Assembly: GCF_005377625.1 (NCBI RefSeq)
Contig: NZ_CP040098.1
Span: 2,655,279 to 2,719,278, forward strand
DNA from: Desulfoglaeba alkanexedens ALDC
Lineage (GTDB): Bacteria > Desulfobacterota > Syntrophobacteria > Syntrophobacterales > DSM-9756
Length of the DNA: 64,000 nucleotides
Reading direction: 5' to 3'
This document shows positions 1 to 9,205 of this stretch, in pieces (positions within the stretch are counted from its first letter, which is position 1; every line of letters begins with the position of its first letter). A program made the position numbers and the translations under genes. The notes under the pieces are model-generated. The model was not told the DNA's origin and did not search any database. It saw only the letters and a program-made list of their open reading frames with translations.

Positions 1-1
1 G

Positions 2-3000
2 GTGGTGGCGGTGGTCGAAAGGGACACGGGGTTCCGGGTTTCCCTGGAACGGTTCCGATGGAACCCGCTTTCGAGGCTCAGCCTGAGGGGCCTGGCCGTT
101 CGGGATCCAAGCGGGCTCGAGGTCATTCGCTGCGGAACGGCCGAAGTTCGTTACGCGTTCTCGGCGGGTGCTCCGTACGTCGACCTGCGCTATATCATCC
201 TGGAACGGCCTTTTCTCAGGTTCGAAAAGGACGCGTCGGGGCGGTGGCGTGTCCCCGGTACGGGTGAATCCGGTCGAGAGGTGGCACAAGGCGACCGTAA
301 ACTGTGGCAGGAATGGCCGCTCCCGCCGATCCGGGTGGTGGAAGGCCGGCTGGTGGGCCTTCATGAAGGGAAGACGGTTTTTTCCGTGGATCGGGTGGAC
401 GGGCTGATGACTTTCACTGTGGATGAAGAATCCGGAAGCCCGGTCCTGGATATCCGCTTCGATCAGTGGGGAGGCGAATTCATTGAACCGAAGCTGGGCC
501 GAGCGCAGGTGGAAGGAAACGTGCGTTTGGCACCGGGTTGGGTGTCCTGGCACGCCGTGGAAGCCGCCGTGGGACCGGACAACCGAGTGAGGTTGGACGG
601 CCGCTGGCATTTCGAAGACGGGGGGCCTGCGGAAGTTCAGGTGGAAATTCGGTCTCTTTCCCCCACCGTTTTTACCAGGGAAGCCTCGCCGCGCACCATG
701 CCTTCCGCTTTTCAAGGGAACTTGTCGGTGAAAAGGGATACCGGGGGGAGGTGGGTCGCTGCATGCGATCTTCGAAGTGATCGGGGGGCGATTTCCGGAG
801 AGGGTTTCATCGAAACGTCCAGGGAAGGCGTGCACGTGGCCTGGGAAAGTCGGTTTGCCGGTGTTCAGGCGACGCTTCCCGGCCGGAACATCCCGGTGGC
901 GCTGGACGGGACCATGGAGATCTCCGGACGTGGCCCCGTGCTGGAGGAAACAACCCTTTTGTGGAAACTTGCCGTCACGAAGGGAAGCGCGGGTGCGGAA
1001 ACCATCGAGGCGGGATTTCTCGAAGGCGCGATCGGCGCCGGGGCTCTGGAGGTTCACAGATTGGATCTCGACAGCACGATGGGCGGGTTCCATGCCGCCG
1101 GCGCCATCCGTTTCGAGTTCGCGCCGGGACAAGGGCGGAACGGGCGTCTGCCGATCTTTCACGAGCTCGAGTACGAAGCCACTCAAGTGGACCTCGGCAA
1201 AGCCTCGGCGCTCGCCGGTGTGGGAGAACTTTCCGGAAAGCTGGCTTCCCGGGGGCGGATCAGCGGAACTTGGCCCGCCTTGCAGTGGGAAGGGCGCATG
1301 AATCTTTCCGATGCCCGATATTCGGACATCCAAGCCGATCGTGTCGACCTTTCCGGAAACGGGGTCCTCGGGGTAAAGGAAGGCGAAAAGACCTTGAATA
1401 TCCGGGCGACCGGAATGAATCTTCGAGGAACGCGGCTTCGATCGGTTTCGGTGGAACTGGAGCAGGAGGCGGCCGTGTGCCGATTCAGCGCGGCCGGTGA
1501 GGTTTTCGAAGAGGAGGGTTCGTTTTCTGTTTCGGGCCGGGTCGAAAACATCTGGGACGTTCCCCGGATTTTGACGTTGCAGGGCGGAAGGCTTCAATGG
1601 GGCGACAAGACCCTGCAGTTCAGCGGGTCGGCTCGGGCGGGCGGAGACCGGCTGGACGGACTCCGCCTGGAGTTGGTGCGGGCGGCCGAGCGACTGACGC
1701 TGACGGGAAGTCTGGCACGGGAAAAGCCGACCGACCTGGACGTGGAGCTCGTGGGTTTCCAGCCTAAGGAGTGGCCGGAACTCGCGGACCTTTTCGGCGG
1801 ATCGAATTCCCTCGATGGGACCGTTTCCGGCCGTGCTCACGTTTCCGGTGCCCTTTCCAATCCCCACGTACGTTTCGAAGTGGAATGGATGGATCTCCGC
1901 TACGCCAAGGCCTCGTTCGACCGCGCCGCATTTTCCGGGACGGCTTCCGGGGGGTTGCTGGAATTCAGGGGCCGATTGGCGGTCGATTCCGAAGAGGAAC
2001 CCATAGAGGTTACCGGAAACGTTCCCGTCGTCTTCTCCTTGTACCCGTTCCGTGCCCAGTGGGTTGCTTCGCGAGAAGGAGCGATCCGCGCCGCAGGCAC
2101 GAATGTCCGCATTGAACCTTTTGCCGGCTTGGTTCCCCATACCAGGACGGTTACGGGCTCCGCCACCTTTCAGGCCGAACTCCGGATCTCCCCTCACGGA
2201 TCGGCCCTGGAAGCGGAAGGGTTGGTGGAAGCCGGTTCGGTTCTTCTCACGTTTTGGTCTCATCCCCTGGAGAATGTGCGCTTCCACTGGAAGGCGGATT
2301 CGGAAACCATCGTGATCCGAGATGCGGTGCTGAATACCCTGGATGGGCGGGTGACCCTTTCGGCCATGGTTCGGCACCGAAATGGCAAACTAGAGGAAGC
2401 AACCCTGGTGGCACAGGGTACGGACCTGGTGTTCCCGGAACTTTTCGGGATTTCCGGTGAAGGATCGGGGCGCGCCCGGCTGGTGCAGCGCGGCCCCGTG
2501 GCGGCTCCCGTGATCGAAGCCGAGGTCACCTTCACGAAGGCGGCCATGTACCTTGGCGAACTGGAACTGGATCTGGCGAGGAACATCCAGGTGATCGGCG
2601 GCGACGACGACGATATGTCGGGGATCACGGAAGTTACCAGTGAAAAGGAAGCGACATCGAGTCTTTACCGGCGTACCGCCCTGGACGTGGCCCTGGTCCT
2701 TCCTCGCGACGGAGCCTGGGTCCGCGGCAAGGGCCTGGAAGCTGAAATCCAGGGGGAGGTGCAGCTCAAGAAAGAGGCCGCCGGACCGCTTCGGCTTTTC
2801 GGCACAGTGCAGGCCGTCCGCGGTACTTACAGCTTCCAGAGCGTTCGGCTGAAGATCACCGAGGGAGAATTGCACTTCATGGGGCACGAGCGGCCGGACC
2901 CCGTCCTGCAGGTGCTTTGCCAGAAAGACGTGCGGGATGCCAGTGTCTTCGTGCGCCTTACAGGCCCGCTCAGTTCGCCGCAGCTGGATTTCTCCAGCGT

Positions 3001-3397
3001 CCCCTCCATGGACCGCGTGGACATCCTGTCGTACCTTCTTTTCGGCCGGCCCGCGGGAGAACTGAGCGCTCAGCAGAGCACGGCGCTTCAGGAAAGGGGG
3101 GCGCTGCTTTTCGGCTCCGAGACCACGAAACTCCTCAAGGCCATCCTCGGACACACGCCTTTCGCCCCCGACGTCGTCCAGTTCAAAGGCACCGAAGAGG
3201 GAAGCGGGATAGTGGAAATCGGAAAATACCTCACTCCGGAACTCTACGTGACCTACGAGAAGGGACTCACCGCTGACGAAAACGATCAGGTGAGGGCGGA
3301 GTTCGAAATGAATCGCCACATCAGCGTCCAGAGCCAGTTCGGCCGGGAAGATCAAAGCGGCGTGGATGTTTTCTTTCGCTACGATTTTGGAGATTGA
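2..3397 (+). CDS. tamB: TamB family translocation/assembly module protein, 3' part
   Basis: The frame is already open at the first base, so the true start lies upstream. The visible 1131 residues are long, beta-rich and repetitive, as in the AsmA/TamB family that spans the periplasm and helps deliver proteins or lipids to the outer membrane. The C-terminal 250 residues carry the TamB (DUF490) signature: a short LTGPLSSPQLDFSS segment, then DILSYLLFGRP, and an ending in a beta-strand stretch with terminal RYDFGD. No BamA-like tamA partner is visible; it could sit upstream of the window. The domain assignment is confident; the exact cargo cannot be told from sequence. Confidence 0.85.
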   Translation: MVAVVERDTGFRVSLERFRWNPLSRLSLRGLAVRDPSGLEVIRCGTAEVRYAFSAGAPYVDLRYIILERPFLRFEKDASGRWRVPGTGESGREVAQGDRKLWQEWPLPPIRVVEGRLVGLHEGKTVFSVDRVDGLMTFTVDEESGSPVLDIRFDQWGGEFIEPKLGRAQVEGNVRLAPGWVSWHAVEAAVGPDNRVRLDGRWHFEDGGPAEVQVEIRSLSPTVFTREASPRTMPSAFQGNLSVKRDTGGRWVAACDLRSDRGAISGEGFIETSREGVHVAWESRFAGVQATLPGRNIPVALDGTMEISGRGPVLEETTLLWKLAVTKGSAGAETIEAGFLEGAIGAGALEVHRLDLDSTMGGFHAAGAIRFEFAPGQGRNGRLPIFHELEYEATQVDLGKASALAGVGELSGKLASRGRISGTWPALQWEGRMNLSDARYSDIQADRVDLSGNGVLGVKEGEKTLNIRATGMNLRGTRLRSVSVELEQEAAVCRFSAAGEVFEEEGSFSVSGRVENIWDVPRILTLQGGRLQWGDKTLQFSGSARAGGDRLDGLRLELVRAAERLTLTGSLAREKPTDLDVELVGFQPKEWPELADLFGGSNSLDGTVSGRAHVSGALSNPHVRFEVEWMDLRYAKASFDRAAFSGTASGGLLEFRGRLAVDSEEEPIEVTGNVPVVFSLYPFRAQWVASREGAIRAAGTNVRIEPFAGLVPHTRTVTGSATFQAELRISPHGSALEAEGLVEAGSVLLTFWSHPLENVRFHWKADSETIVIRDAVLNTLDGRVTLSAMVRHRNGKLEEATLVAQGTDLVFPELFGISGEGSGRARLVQRGPVAAPVIEAEVTFTKAAMYLGELELDLARNIQVIGGDDDDMSGITEVTSEKEATSSLYRRTALDVALVLPRDGAWVRGKGLEAEIQGEVQLKKEAAGPLRLFGTVQAVRGTYSFQSVRLKITEGELHFMGHERPDPVLQVLCQKDVRDASVFVRLTGPLSSPQLDFSSVPSMDRVDILSYLLFGRPAGELSAQQSTALQERGALLFGSETTKLLKAILGHTPFAPDVVQFKGTEEGSGIVEIGKYLTPELYVTYEKGLTADENDQVRAEFEMNRHISVQSQFGREDQSGVDVFFRYDFGD

Positions 3398-3460
3398 ACG
3401 ACGGCGGGTGCGCGCTGCGATCCTCCGATCGCGGCTTGAAACGACATGAAGGAGCTGACC

Positions 3461-3682
3461 ATGAAGATGCAGGAAATCAGGGAAATGGCCAAGAAACTCG
3501 GTGTCCGCTCGTTCGGTAAGTCCAAGGTTGAGCTGATCCGTGAAATCCAGCGGGCTGAAGGCAACTTCCCCTGCTTTGGTACGGCCCAAGGGTATTGCGA
3601 CCAACTCGACTGCTGCTTTCGAAGCTTGTGCCTCAACAGCGGCAAAAGCACGAAAAAGGCGAAAGCGAAGACAACATCATGA
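3461..3682 (+). CDS. small SAP-domain protein
   Basis: A 73-residue protein starting at the ATG preceded by AAGGAG with a 6-base gap; an ATG 15 bases earlier overlaps that ribosome binding site and is less likely. Residues 1-35 (MQEIREMAKKLGV, then KSKVELIREIQRAEG) form a SAP-like helix-turn-helix, a motif usually linked to nucleic-acid binding. The rest has four cysteines (CFG, CDQ, CCF, CLN) that could bind zinc. Short proteins of this form are, to my recollection, common in Desulfobacterota but have no assigned role. It lies just after tamB. Confidence 0.7.
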   Translation: MKMQEIREMAKKLGVRSFGKSKVELIREIQRAEGNFPCFGTAQGYCDQLDCCFRSLCLNSGKSTKKAKAKTTS

Positions 3683-3789
3683 CGTCGTCGGCCGGTTCCC
3701 CGGCTGCCGAAACGACGGGTTGCTCCGGAGATCAGGTTCGTAACCCAATGCTGCCCGCGGTGCTTTCGTATCCCATGGAAGGAGTTCTC

Positions 3790-4167
3790 ATGATGCAGGC
3801 GCAGCCCGGTTCGGACGAGAAGATCGTCCTGCTCAAGATCCAAAACCAGAAGAAACCCGAACAGGTCATCACGCTGTTTCGAGATCCGGGAACCGAAAGC
3901 TTTCACACCGAAGGTCTGAAAAGACTCTTTGGAGCGGAAGAGATCGTCATCGATACGAAAGACCTGGTCGAAGCCGTCATGGAATACGCCAAGGTGCTCT
4001 CGTTTCTTCTGGAAACTCTTTCGGAGGCGGAGGATCTGGGGCTGCCCTACGGCTACCGGGAGACCTTCGCATTCCAAGGTCGCACGTATTCCCTGGAACG
4101 CCAGGGGGAAGTGCGTCTGCTGCGGCGACTTCCCAGTGAAGAGGAAAAGCTGTTGTCGAGCCGATGA
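3790..4167 (+). CDS. conserved hypothetical protein, 125 aa
   Basis: The longer open frame begins at 3595 inside the preceding gene, but a strong GGAAGGAG sits five bases before the ATG at 3790, giving MMQAQPGSDEKIVLL. The product is acidic, with no signal peptide or membrane segment. It has a central helical stretch (LVEAVMEYAKVLSFLLETLSE) and a C-terminal part mentioning an aromatic FAFQGRTYSLER strand pair. I do not recognise a family. It is convergent with engB, which ends 44 bases downstream. Confidence 0.6.
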   Translation: MMQAQPGSDEKIVLLKIQNQKKPEQVITLFRDPGTESFHTEGLKRLFGAEEIVIDTKDLVEAVMEYAKVLSFLLETLSEAEDLGLPYGYRETFAFQGRTYSLERQGEVRLLRRLPSEEEKLLSSR

Positions 4168-4211
4168 TATCGGGCTGGGTGGGGCTCGCGGCGGGAAACG
4201 CGGAGCGGGCA

Positions 4212-4832
4212 TCACACCGGGGTTTCGGCGGAAGGGACGACAAGCGGCATGAGTCGGTCCCAGAGGAGGTCCCGGCCTTCGCGGGTCACGGCGGAAAAGA
4301 CGATGAGGTCGCAGGAGGTGAGAGCCAGAGCGGCGGCCGCTTGGGCGAGGTTTTTCGATCGCAGGGATTTCTTTACCTTGTCGGCTTTGGTGAGGACCGG
4401 AAGGGTGAGGACGCCGGTCGCCTGCAGCCAGTTCCACAGGGCGAGGTCGTCTGGGGTGGGGGGGTGGCGAAAATCGAGGATCTGCACCACGGCCCGGAGG
4501 GTGCGGCGTTCCTTGAGGTAGGTTTCCATCATGGGGCCCCACCGGGCGCGCACGGCCGCCGGGACCTTGGCGTAGCCGTAGCCGGGAAGGTCCACGAAGA
4601 AGAAGGCGTCGTTGATCCTGAAGAAGTTGATGGTCTGGGTCCGCCCGGGCGTGCGGCTGGTGCGCACCAGTTTCTTTGTCCCCAGGAGGCAGTTGATGAG
4701 CGAAGATTTCCCCACGTTGGACCGGCCCGCAAAGGCCACCTCCGGAAGCGACTCCCCGGGGTAGCCGGCCCGCTCCACCGCCGATCCGACAAACACGGCC
4801 GACTTAATGGTCACCTTCGGTTTGTCGCTCAT
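4212..4832 (-). CDS. engB: ribosome biogenesis GTPase YihA/YsxC/EngB
   Basis: A 206-residue GTPase of the TRAFAC class that assists large-subunit ribosome assembly. The G1 P-loop is GRSNVGKSS (residues 35-43), G2 lies at RTPGRTQT, G3 at DLPGYGYAK, and G4 is TKADK. Length matches the family. Its start overlaps the aminotransferase stop by four bases (ATGA arrangement), so the two genes are translationally coupled. EngB is usually essential and cytoplasmic. Confidence 0.95.
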   Translation of the reverse strand: MSDKPKVTIKSAVFVGSAVERAGYPGESLPEVAFAGRSNVGKSSLINCLLGTKKLVRTSRTPGRTQTINFFRINDAFFFVDLPGYGYAKVPAAVRARWGPMMETYLKERRTLRAVVQILDFRHPPTPDDLALWNWLQATGVLTLPVLTKADKVKKSLRSKNLAQAAAALALTSCDLIVFSAVTREGRDLLWDRLMPLVVPSAETPV

Positions 4833-5998
4833 CCGGAGACACGCCGCTGGTCGAGGGTGCTCAGGTAGGCCTCGATGCGATGGAGCCCTTCGGCGATATT
4901 TTCCAGCGAATTGGCGTAGCTGAACCGAACGTAGCCTTCGCCCCTGGATCCGAAATCAACGCCCGGTGTGATCCCCACTTTCGCCCTTTCAAGGATTTCA
5001 AAGGCGAAGCGCAGGGAGTCGTTCGTGAAACGGCGCGCGTCGGCGAAGACGTAAAAGGCCCCCGTCGGTTCGCTCCGGATCCCGAAGCCGATTTCCCGCA
5101 GGCGCCGTACCATAAAGCGGCGTCTTTCGTCATAGGTGCGCCGCATGCGCTCCACGTCCTTTTGCACCCGGGGGTCGGTGAGCGCGGCATAGGCCGCCCA
5201 CTGGGATATGGAATTGGCGGAGATGAAAAAGTTCTGCATGAGCGCCTGCATGGGGCGGATGAGGTCTTTGGGGACGATGAGGTATCCGAGGCGCCAGCCG
5301 GTCATGGCGAAAAGCTTCGAAAACCCGTTGAAGACGATACAGCGGTCTGTGAATTCCAGGAGCGAATGAGCCCGGCCTTCGTAGACCAGGCCGTGATAGA
5401 TTTCATCGCTCAGGATCCAGCGGCCCATATCGGCGATGGCGGCCATGCGGTCCGCATCCAGGAGGGTCCCCGTGGGGTTGGCCGGTGAATTGACGAGGAT
5501 GACTTTGGCGGCGGGAGTCAGCGCCTTCCGGATGCCCTCCGGCCGGTACTGAAAGCCGTCCTCTTCCAGAACGGGGACAGTCCGCGGGACGCCTTCCATA
5601 AACCGGATAAAGCTCGGGTAGCAAGCGTAATGGGGGTCCGAAAGGATCACCTCGTCGCCGCAGGCGATGAGGGCGCTCAAGGCCACCAGAAAGGCCGGAG
5701 AAGTGCCTGAGGTGATCATCACCTGGTCCGGTTCCAGGCGGGTGACGCCGTAGGTGTTGGCGTAATGGGCGCAAACGGCTTCCCTGAGCTTCGCCATGCC
5801 CAGGCTGTGCGTGTAGTGGGTTTCACCGCGACGGATGGCTTCTATGGCCGCTTCCTTTACGGCTTCGGGGGTTTCGAAGTCCGGTTCCCCCACTTCCAGA
5901 TGGACGATAGGTTCCCCCGCCTGCTCCATAGCCTGGGCTTTTTCCAACACATCCATGACCAGGAACGGCTTGATGTCCTGAACACGCCGGCAGACCAT
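4829..5998 (-). CDS. class I/II pyridoxal-phosphate aminotransferase
   Basis: A 389-residue fold-type I aminotransferase of the aspartate aminotransferase superfamily. Visible hallmarks are NSPANPTG (substrate/PLP contact), SDEIYHGLVY, the Schiff-base lysine in GFSKLFAMTGWRLGY, and the C-terminal RFSYANSLENIAEG arginine. The family transfers amino groups between an L-amino acid and a 2-oxo acid; substrate cannot be fixed from sequence, although this subgroup often handles aspartate, alanine or aromatic acids. It is coupled to engB downstream and follows the TPR lipoprotein with a one-base gap. Confidence 0.9.
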   Translation of the reverse strand: MVCRRVQDIKPFLVMDVLEKAQAMEQAGEPIVHLEVGEPDFETPEAVKEAAIEAIRRGETHYTHSLGMAKLREAVCAHYANTYGVTRLEPDQVMITSGTSPAFLVALSALIACGDEVILSDPHYACYPSFIRFMEGVPRTVPVLEEDGFQYRPEGIRKALTPAAKVILVNSPANPTGTLLDADRMAAIADMGRWILSDEIYHGLVYEGRAHSLLEFTDRCIVFNGFSKLFAMTGWRLGYLIVPKDLIRPMQALMQNFFISANSISQWAAYAALTDPRVQKDVERMRRTYDERRRFMVRRLREIGFGIRSEPTGAFYVFADARRFTNDSLRFAFEILERAKVGITPGVDFGSRGEGYVRFSYANSLENIAEGLHRIEAYLSTLDQRRVSG

Positions 5999-5999
5999 G

Positions 6000-6797
6000 T
6001 CAGTAACGGCTCCTCTCCAAATTTTCCAGGTAGCGTTCAGCGGCTTCGGCCAGAGCGCCGCCGGGTTCCAGCTGAATCACTTGCCTGAGGGCCGTGACCG
6101 CCTGCGCTGAATCGCCCATGAGGGCGCACAGCCGCCCGTAATGGAAATGCGCTTCCGCAAGGTTCGCATCGTAGGCTATGGCCCGGCCGATCGCTCGGCG
6201 GGCCGCCGCGCGGTCCCCCAGCGCTTCAAGGACCCGCCCCCGCTGCAGGTGAGCTCGAGCGAAACCCGGTTCGAAATGAAGCGCGTTGTCGTACTGAGCC
6301 AAGGCGGCGTTGAAATCGCCTCGCTTTTCATAAAGTTGACCCAGGTTGTAATGGGCGTAGTGGGGCGTGGTGTAAAACGGATTGGCCAGCGCCTTGCGGA
6401 AGGCCGCTTCGGCCTCGTCCAGTCGGCCGTTTCGAGCGTGCAGGGCCCCCAGGGTGTTCCATGCTTCGGAATAGTCCGACCGCAATTCCACGGCCCGAAG
6501 CAGGTGCGCCTGCGCCTCTTCGGGGAGTCTTCTGGCATCGTAGGCCAGTCCCAGAGCATAGTGGGTTTCCGGGTCCCGCGGGTTCTTTTCCTCGGCCATG
6601 ACCAGGTACTTGAGGGCCTGGCCGATGTCGCCCGCCCCGAGAAATTTCTCCCCCAACTCTTTGAGTTCGACGGCGCTCATCCGGGTTCCCAATGGATCGG
6701 TCCCGGAAGGTGCTGCGGCGCAGGCGGAAAGGAGCGCGGCGCACAGGATAAATGCCGGCGCCCAAAGGCGTTTCCCTGTGGTCTTACGGGCCGTCAT
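6000..6797 (-). CDS. TPR-repeat lipoprotein (PilF/PilW-like)
   Basis: A 265-residue protein with a lipoprotein signal: basic start, hydrophobic stretch and lipobox LLSAC. About five to six tetratricopeptide repeats follow (for example PETHYALGLAYDARRLPEEAQ and ARAHLQRGRVLEALGD). Pilot proteins of type IV pili (PilF/PilW) have this layout, but no pilus genes are near, so only a generic role as an outer-membrane-anchored scaffold is supported. It ends one base before the aminotransferase start. Confidence 0.75.
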   Translation of the reverse strand: MTARKTTGKRLWAPAFILCAALLSACAAAPSGTDPLGTRMSAVELKELGEKFLGAGDIGQALKYLVMAEEKNPRDPETHYALGLAYDARRLPEEAQAHLLRAVELRSDYSEAWNTLGALHARNGRLDEAEAAFRKALANPFYTTPHYAHYNLGQLYEKRGDFNAALAQYDNALHFEPGFARAHLQRGRVLEALGDRAAARRAIGRAIAYDANLAEAHFHYGRLCALMGDSAQAVTALRQVIQLEPGGALAEAAERYLENLERSRY

Positions 6798-6833
6798 GAC
6801 GTTCCTTCCGCTGCGGTTGGAACCGAATCGATT

Positions 6834-7706
6834 TCAGATCACCTTGTTCAGGCTGTATTCGATGATGCCCTCCGCGCCTCGCTTTAGGAGTTGGGGGACC
6901 AGCTCCCGTACCACATGCTTCGAGACCACCACTTCCACCGAAAGCCAGTCGGTCTGGTAGAGGTGTGCGGTGGTGGGTGAGGTGAGGCTCGGGAGCAGTT
7001 GGATCACGTCGTTGATCTTGGATTCCGGGACGTTCATCTTGAGACCCACCAGGTCTTCCGCTCGGAGCGCCGCCTGGAGCAGCAGGGCGATCTGTTCGAT
7101 CTTTTCCTTCTTCCAGGGATCTTCCCACGACGCCCGGTGGGCGATGAGCTGCGTGTTGGACTGCATCAGTTCCTTAACGATCCGGAGGCCGTTGGCCCGC
7201 ATGGTGGTGCCCGTTTCGGTGACTTCCACGATGGCGTCGCACAGCCCCGAAATCACCTTGGCTTCCGTCGCTCCCCAGGAAAATTCCACCTTGACGTCGA
7301 CGCCCGCATCGGCGAAATAGCGCCGCGTGAAGTTCACCAGTTCGGTGGCGATCTTTTTCCCATGAAGATCCTTCACGTCCCGAATCGCCGAATCGTAGGG
7401 GACCGCCAGAACCCAGCGGGCCGGCCTCTGACTGACCTTCGAGTAGATCAGGTCCGCGACCACCACCACGTCGGAGTCGTTTTCCATGATCCAGTCTTTT
7501 CCAGTGAGTCCAGCATCGAAGGTACCGTTTTCCACGTAACGGGACATTTCCTGGGCGCGGCAGATGGAACACTTGATTTCGGGGTCGTTGATTTCCGGAA
7601 AGTAGTTCCGGCTGCTCAACGAAATGCGCCATCCCGACTTCCGGAAGAGATCGATGGTGGCGTCCTGCAGGCTGCCTTTGGGAATCCCCAGCACGAGCTG
7701 TTTCAC
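6834..7706 (-). CDS. hisG: ATP phosphoribosyltransferase, long form
   Basis: First enzyme of histidine synthesis, joining ATP and PRPP. At 290 residues it is the long, self-regulated form: a catalytic two-lobed body ([12 protein letters not shown] at the start, GLTGKDWI, and [12 protein letters not shown] for the PRPP site) followed by the C-terminal ACT-like regulatory domain that binds histidine (from about residue 210 to the end, including [12 protein letters not shown]). Its start overlaps the hisI stop by four bases, so the pair is co-translated. The other his genes are not in this window. Confidence 0.95.
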   Translation of the reverse strand: MKQLVLGIPKGSLQDATIDLFRKSGWRISLSSRNYFPEINDPEIKCSICRAQEMSRYVENGTFDAGLTGKDWIMENDSDVVVVADLIYSKVSQRPARWVLAVPYDSAIRDVKDLHGKKIATELVNFTRRYFADAGVDVKVEFSWGATEAKVISGLCDAIVEVTETGTTMRANGLRIVKELMQSNTQLIAHRASWEDPWKKEKIEQIALLLQAALRAEDLVGLKMNVPESKINDVIQLLPSLTSPTTAHLYQTDWLSVEVVVSKHVVRELVPQLLKRGAEGIIEYSLNKVI

Positions 7707-8104
7707 TTCCTGTAAACCTCCTTGGGATCGAACACGCGTTCCTCAACGATGCGAAGGTCACCCCCTTCGAACCGCCGGTAAAAGCAGGTGGCGTAGCCTT
7801 CGTGGCAGGCGGCTCCACCCAGTTGCTTGACCTTGAAAAGGAGGGTGTCCAAATCGCAGTCCAGCCGGATTTCTTTCACCAACTGAACATGGCCGGACGT
7901 TTCCCCCTTCTGCCACAGTTGCTTGCGGGAGCGGCTCCAGTAGTGAGCCTTTCCGGTTTCCAGAGTCTTCTCCCAGGCCTCTTCGTTGACGAATGCGAGC
8001 ATGAGGACTTCGCCCGATTCGGCGTCCTGAACGATGGCGGGAAGAAGGCCGTTACCTTTACTGAAATCGGGTTTTGCCGTCAACAGGATGCCTCCAGCTT
8101 TCAA
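7703..8104 (-). CDS. hisI: phosphoribosyl-AMP cyclohydrolase
   Basis: Third step of histidine synthesis, opening the adenine ring of PR-AMP. The 133-residue single-domain form carries the expected motifs: [30 protein letters not shown], the Mg/Zn-binding [10 protein letters not shown] aspartates and the [10 protein letters not shown] cysteine region. There is no fused HisE pyrophosphohydrolase domain, so a separate hisE is expected elsewhere. Coupled to hisG downstream. Confidence 0.95.
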   Translation of the reverse strand: MKAGGILLTAKPDFSKGNGLLPAIVQDAESGEVLMLAFVNEEAWEKTLETGKAHYWSRSRKQLWQKGETSGHVQLVKEIRLDCDLDTLLFKVKQLGGAACHEGYATCFYRRFEGGDLRIVEERVFDPKEVYRK

Positions 8105-8161
8105 GTTGGTCTTTCCGGCCGGGAACGGTGCCGGTTCGGTGGGTTCGCGAACGGAGCCGTG

Positions 8162-9205
8162 TCAGCTGAACCCCGCCGCACGGGCCGCCAGTTGACCACA
8201 GGCGGCGTGGATGTCGGATCCACGGCTTTCACGGATCGTCGCCGTATACCCCGCCTTCCTGAGAATCTCCTGGAACTGACGTATGCGCTCTTCGGAAGGC
8301 GACTCAAAGGGCAGGTTCGGGTGCGGATTGAACGCGATGAGGTTCACCTTGGACCGGATGCCTTGGAGCCGTCGGGCGAGCTCCCGTGCGTGGATCGCGG
8401 CGTCGTTCACGCCTTTGAGCAGGATGTATTCGAAGGTGATCCGCTTCCGGGTCGGTATAGGGTAATCGCGGCACGCTTCCAGAAGCGGTTCCAGGGAATA
8501 CTTTCGGTTGATGGGCATCAGTTCACTCCGGACGGCGTCGTTGGGCGCGTGGAGGCTCAGCGCCAGGTTGACCGGACTTTCGCGGCCCAGCCGTTTGATC
8601 TGCGGGATCAGCCCGCAGGTAGACAGCGTGATCTTCCGGTGGGAATAGGCGAGTCCGCCCGGGTCGAGAAAGATCCGGAGGGCCTTCATGACGGCGTCGA
8701 AGTTGGCGAGAGGTTCCCCCATGCCCATGAAAACGATGTTGGATATGCGAAATCGGCTGCCGGCGTCCCGTTGAACCTGGCACAACTGGTCGACGATTTC
8801 GGCGGTACGAAGATTGCGCGCGAGCCCCAGGGTTCCCGTGAGGCAAAACCGGCAGCCCAGGGCGCAGCCCACCTGGCTGGAAACGCAGAGTGTGTGGCGC
8901 GGCGGGTCCGGAATGAGGACCGATTCGATAAGGGCCCCGTCACGGCAGGCGAAAAGGTATTTGATGGTTCCGTCTTCGGCTCGAACCTTCTCGCGCAGTT
9001 CCAGGGCATGGAGGTGCGTGCCGTATTCCAGTTGAGCTCGGAACAGTTTGCCCAGGTCGGTGCACTCGTCCCAGGTGCCGACCAGGCGGCCGTAGATATG
9101 CCGGTAGACCTGGCGGGCCCGAAAACGCCGTTCGCCGATCTGTTCCACCCACGATTCCAGTTCGCCCAGCGTGTAATCCTCGATGAACACACGTTCCATG
9201 GTCAT
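8162..9205 (-). CDS. rlmN: 23S rRNA/tRNA adenine-C2 methyltransferase RlmN
   Basis: Radical-SAM enzyme that methylates C2 of A2503 in 23S rRNA and A37 in some tRNAs. The 4Fe-4S ligands are in CALGCRFC; FMGMGEPLANFD and STCGLIPQI are family motifs. The methyl-carrying cysteines are CGQLAARA near the C-terminus (ACGQL) and C in the STCG region. 347 residues is normal for the family. Its stop region is followed by hisI, and its start overlaps the deacetylase-like gene by four bases. Confidence 0.96.
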   Translation of the reverse strand: MTMERVFIEDYTLGELESWVEQIGERRFRARQVYRHIYGRLVGTWDECTDLGKLFRAQLEYGTHLHALELREKVRAEDGTIKYLFACRDGALIESVLIPDPPRHTLCVSSQVGCALGCRFCLTGTLGLARNLRTAEIVDQLCQVQRDAGSRFRISNIVFMGMGEPLANFDAVMKALRIFLDPGGLAYSHRKITLSTCGLIPQIKRLGRESPVNLALSLHAPNDAVRSELMPINRKYSLEPLLEACRDYPIPTRKRITFEYILLKGVNDAAIHARELARRLQGIRSKVNLIAFNPHPNLPFESPSEERIRQFQEILRKAGYTATIRESRGSDIHAACGQLAARAAGFS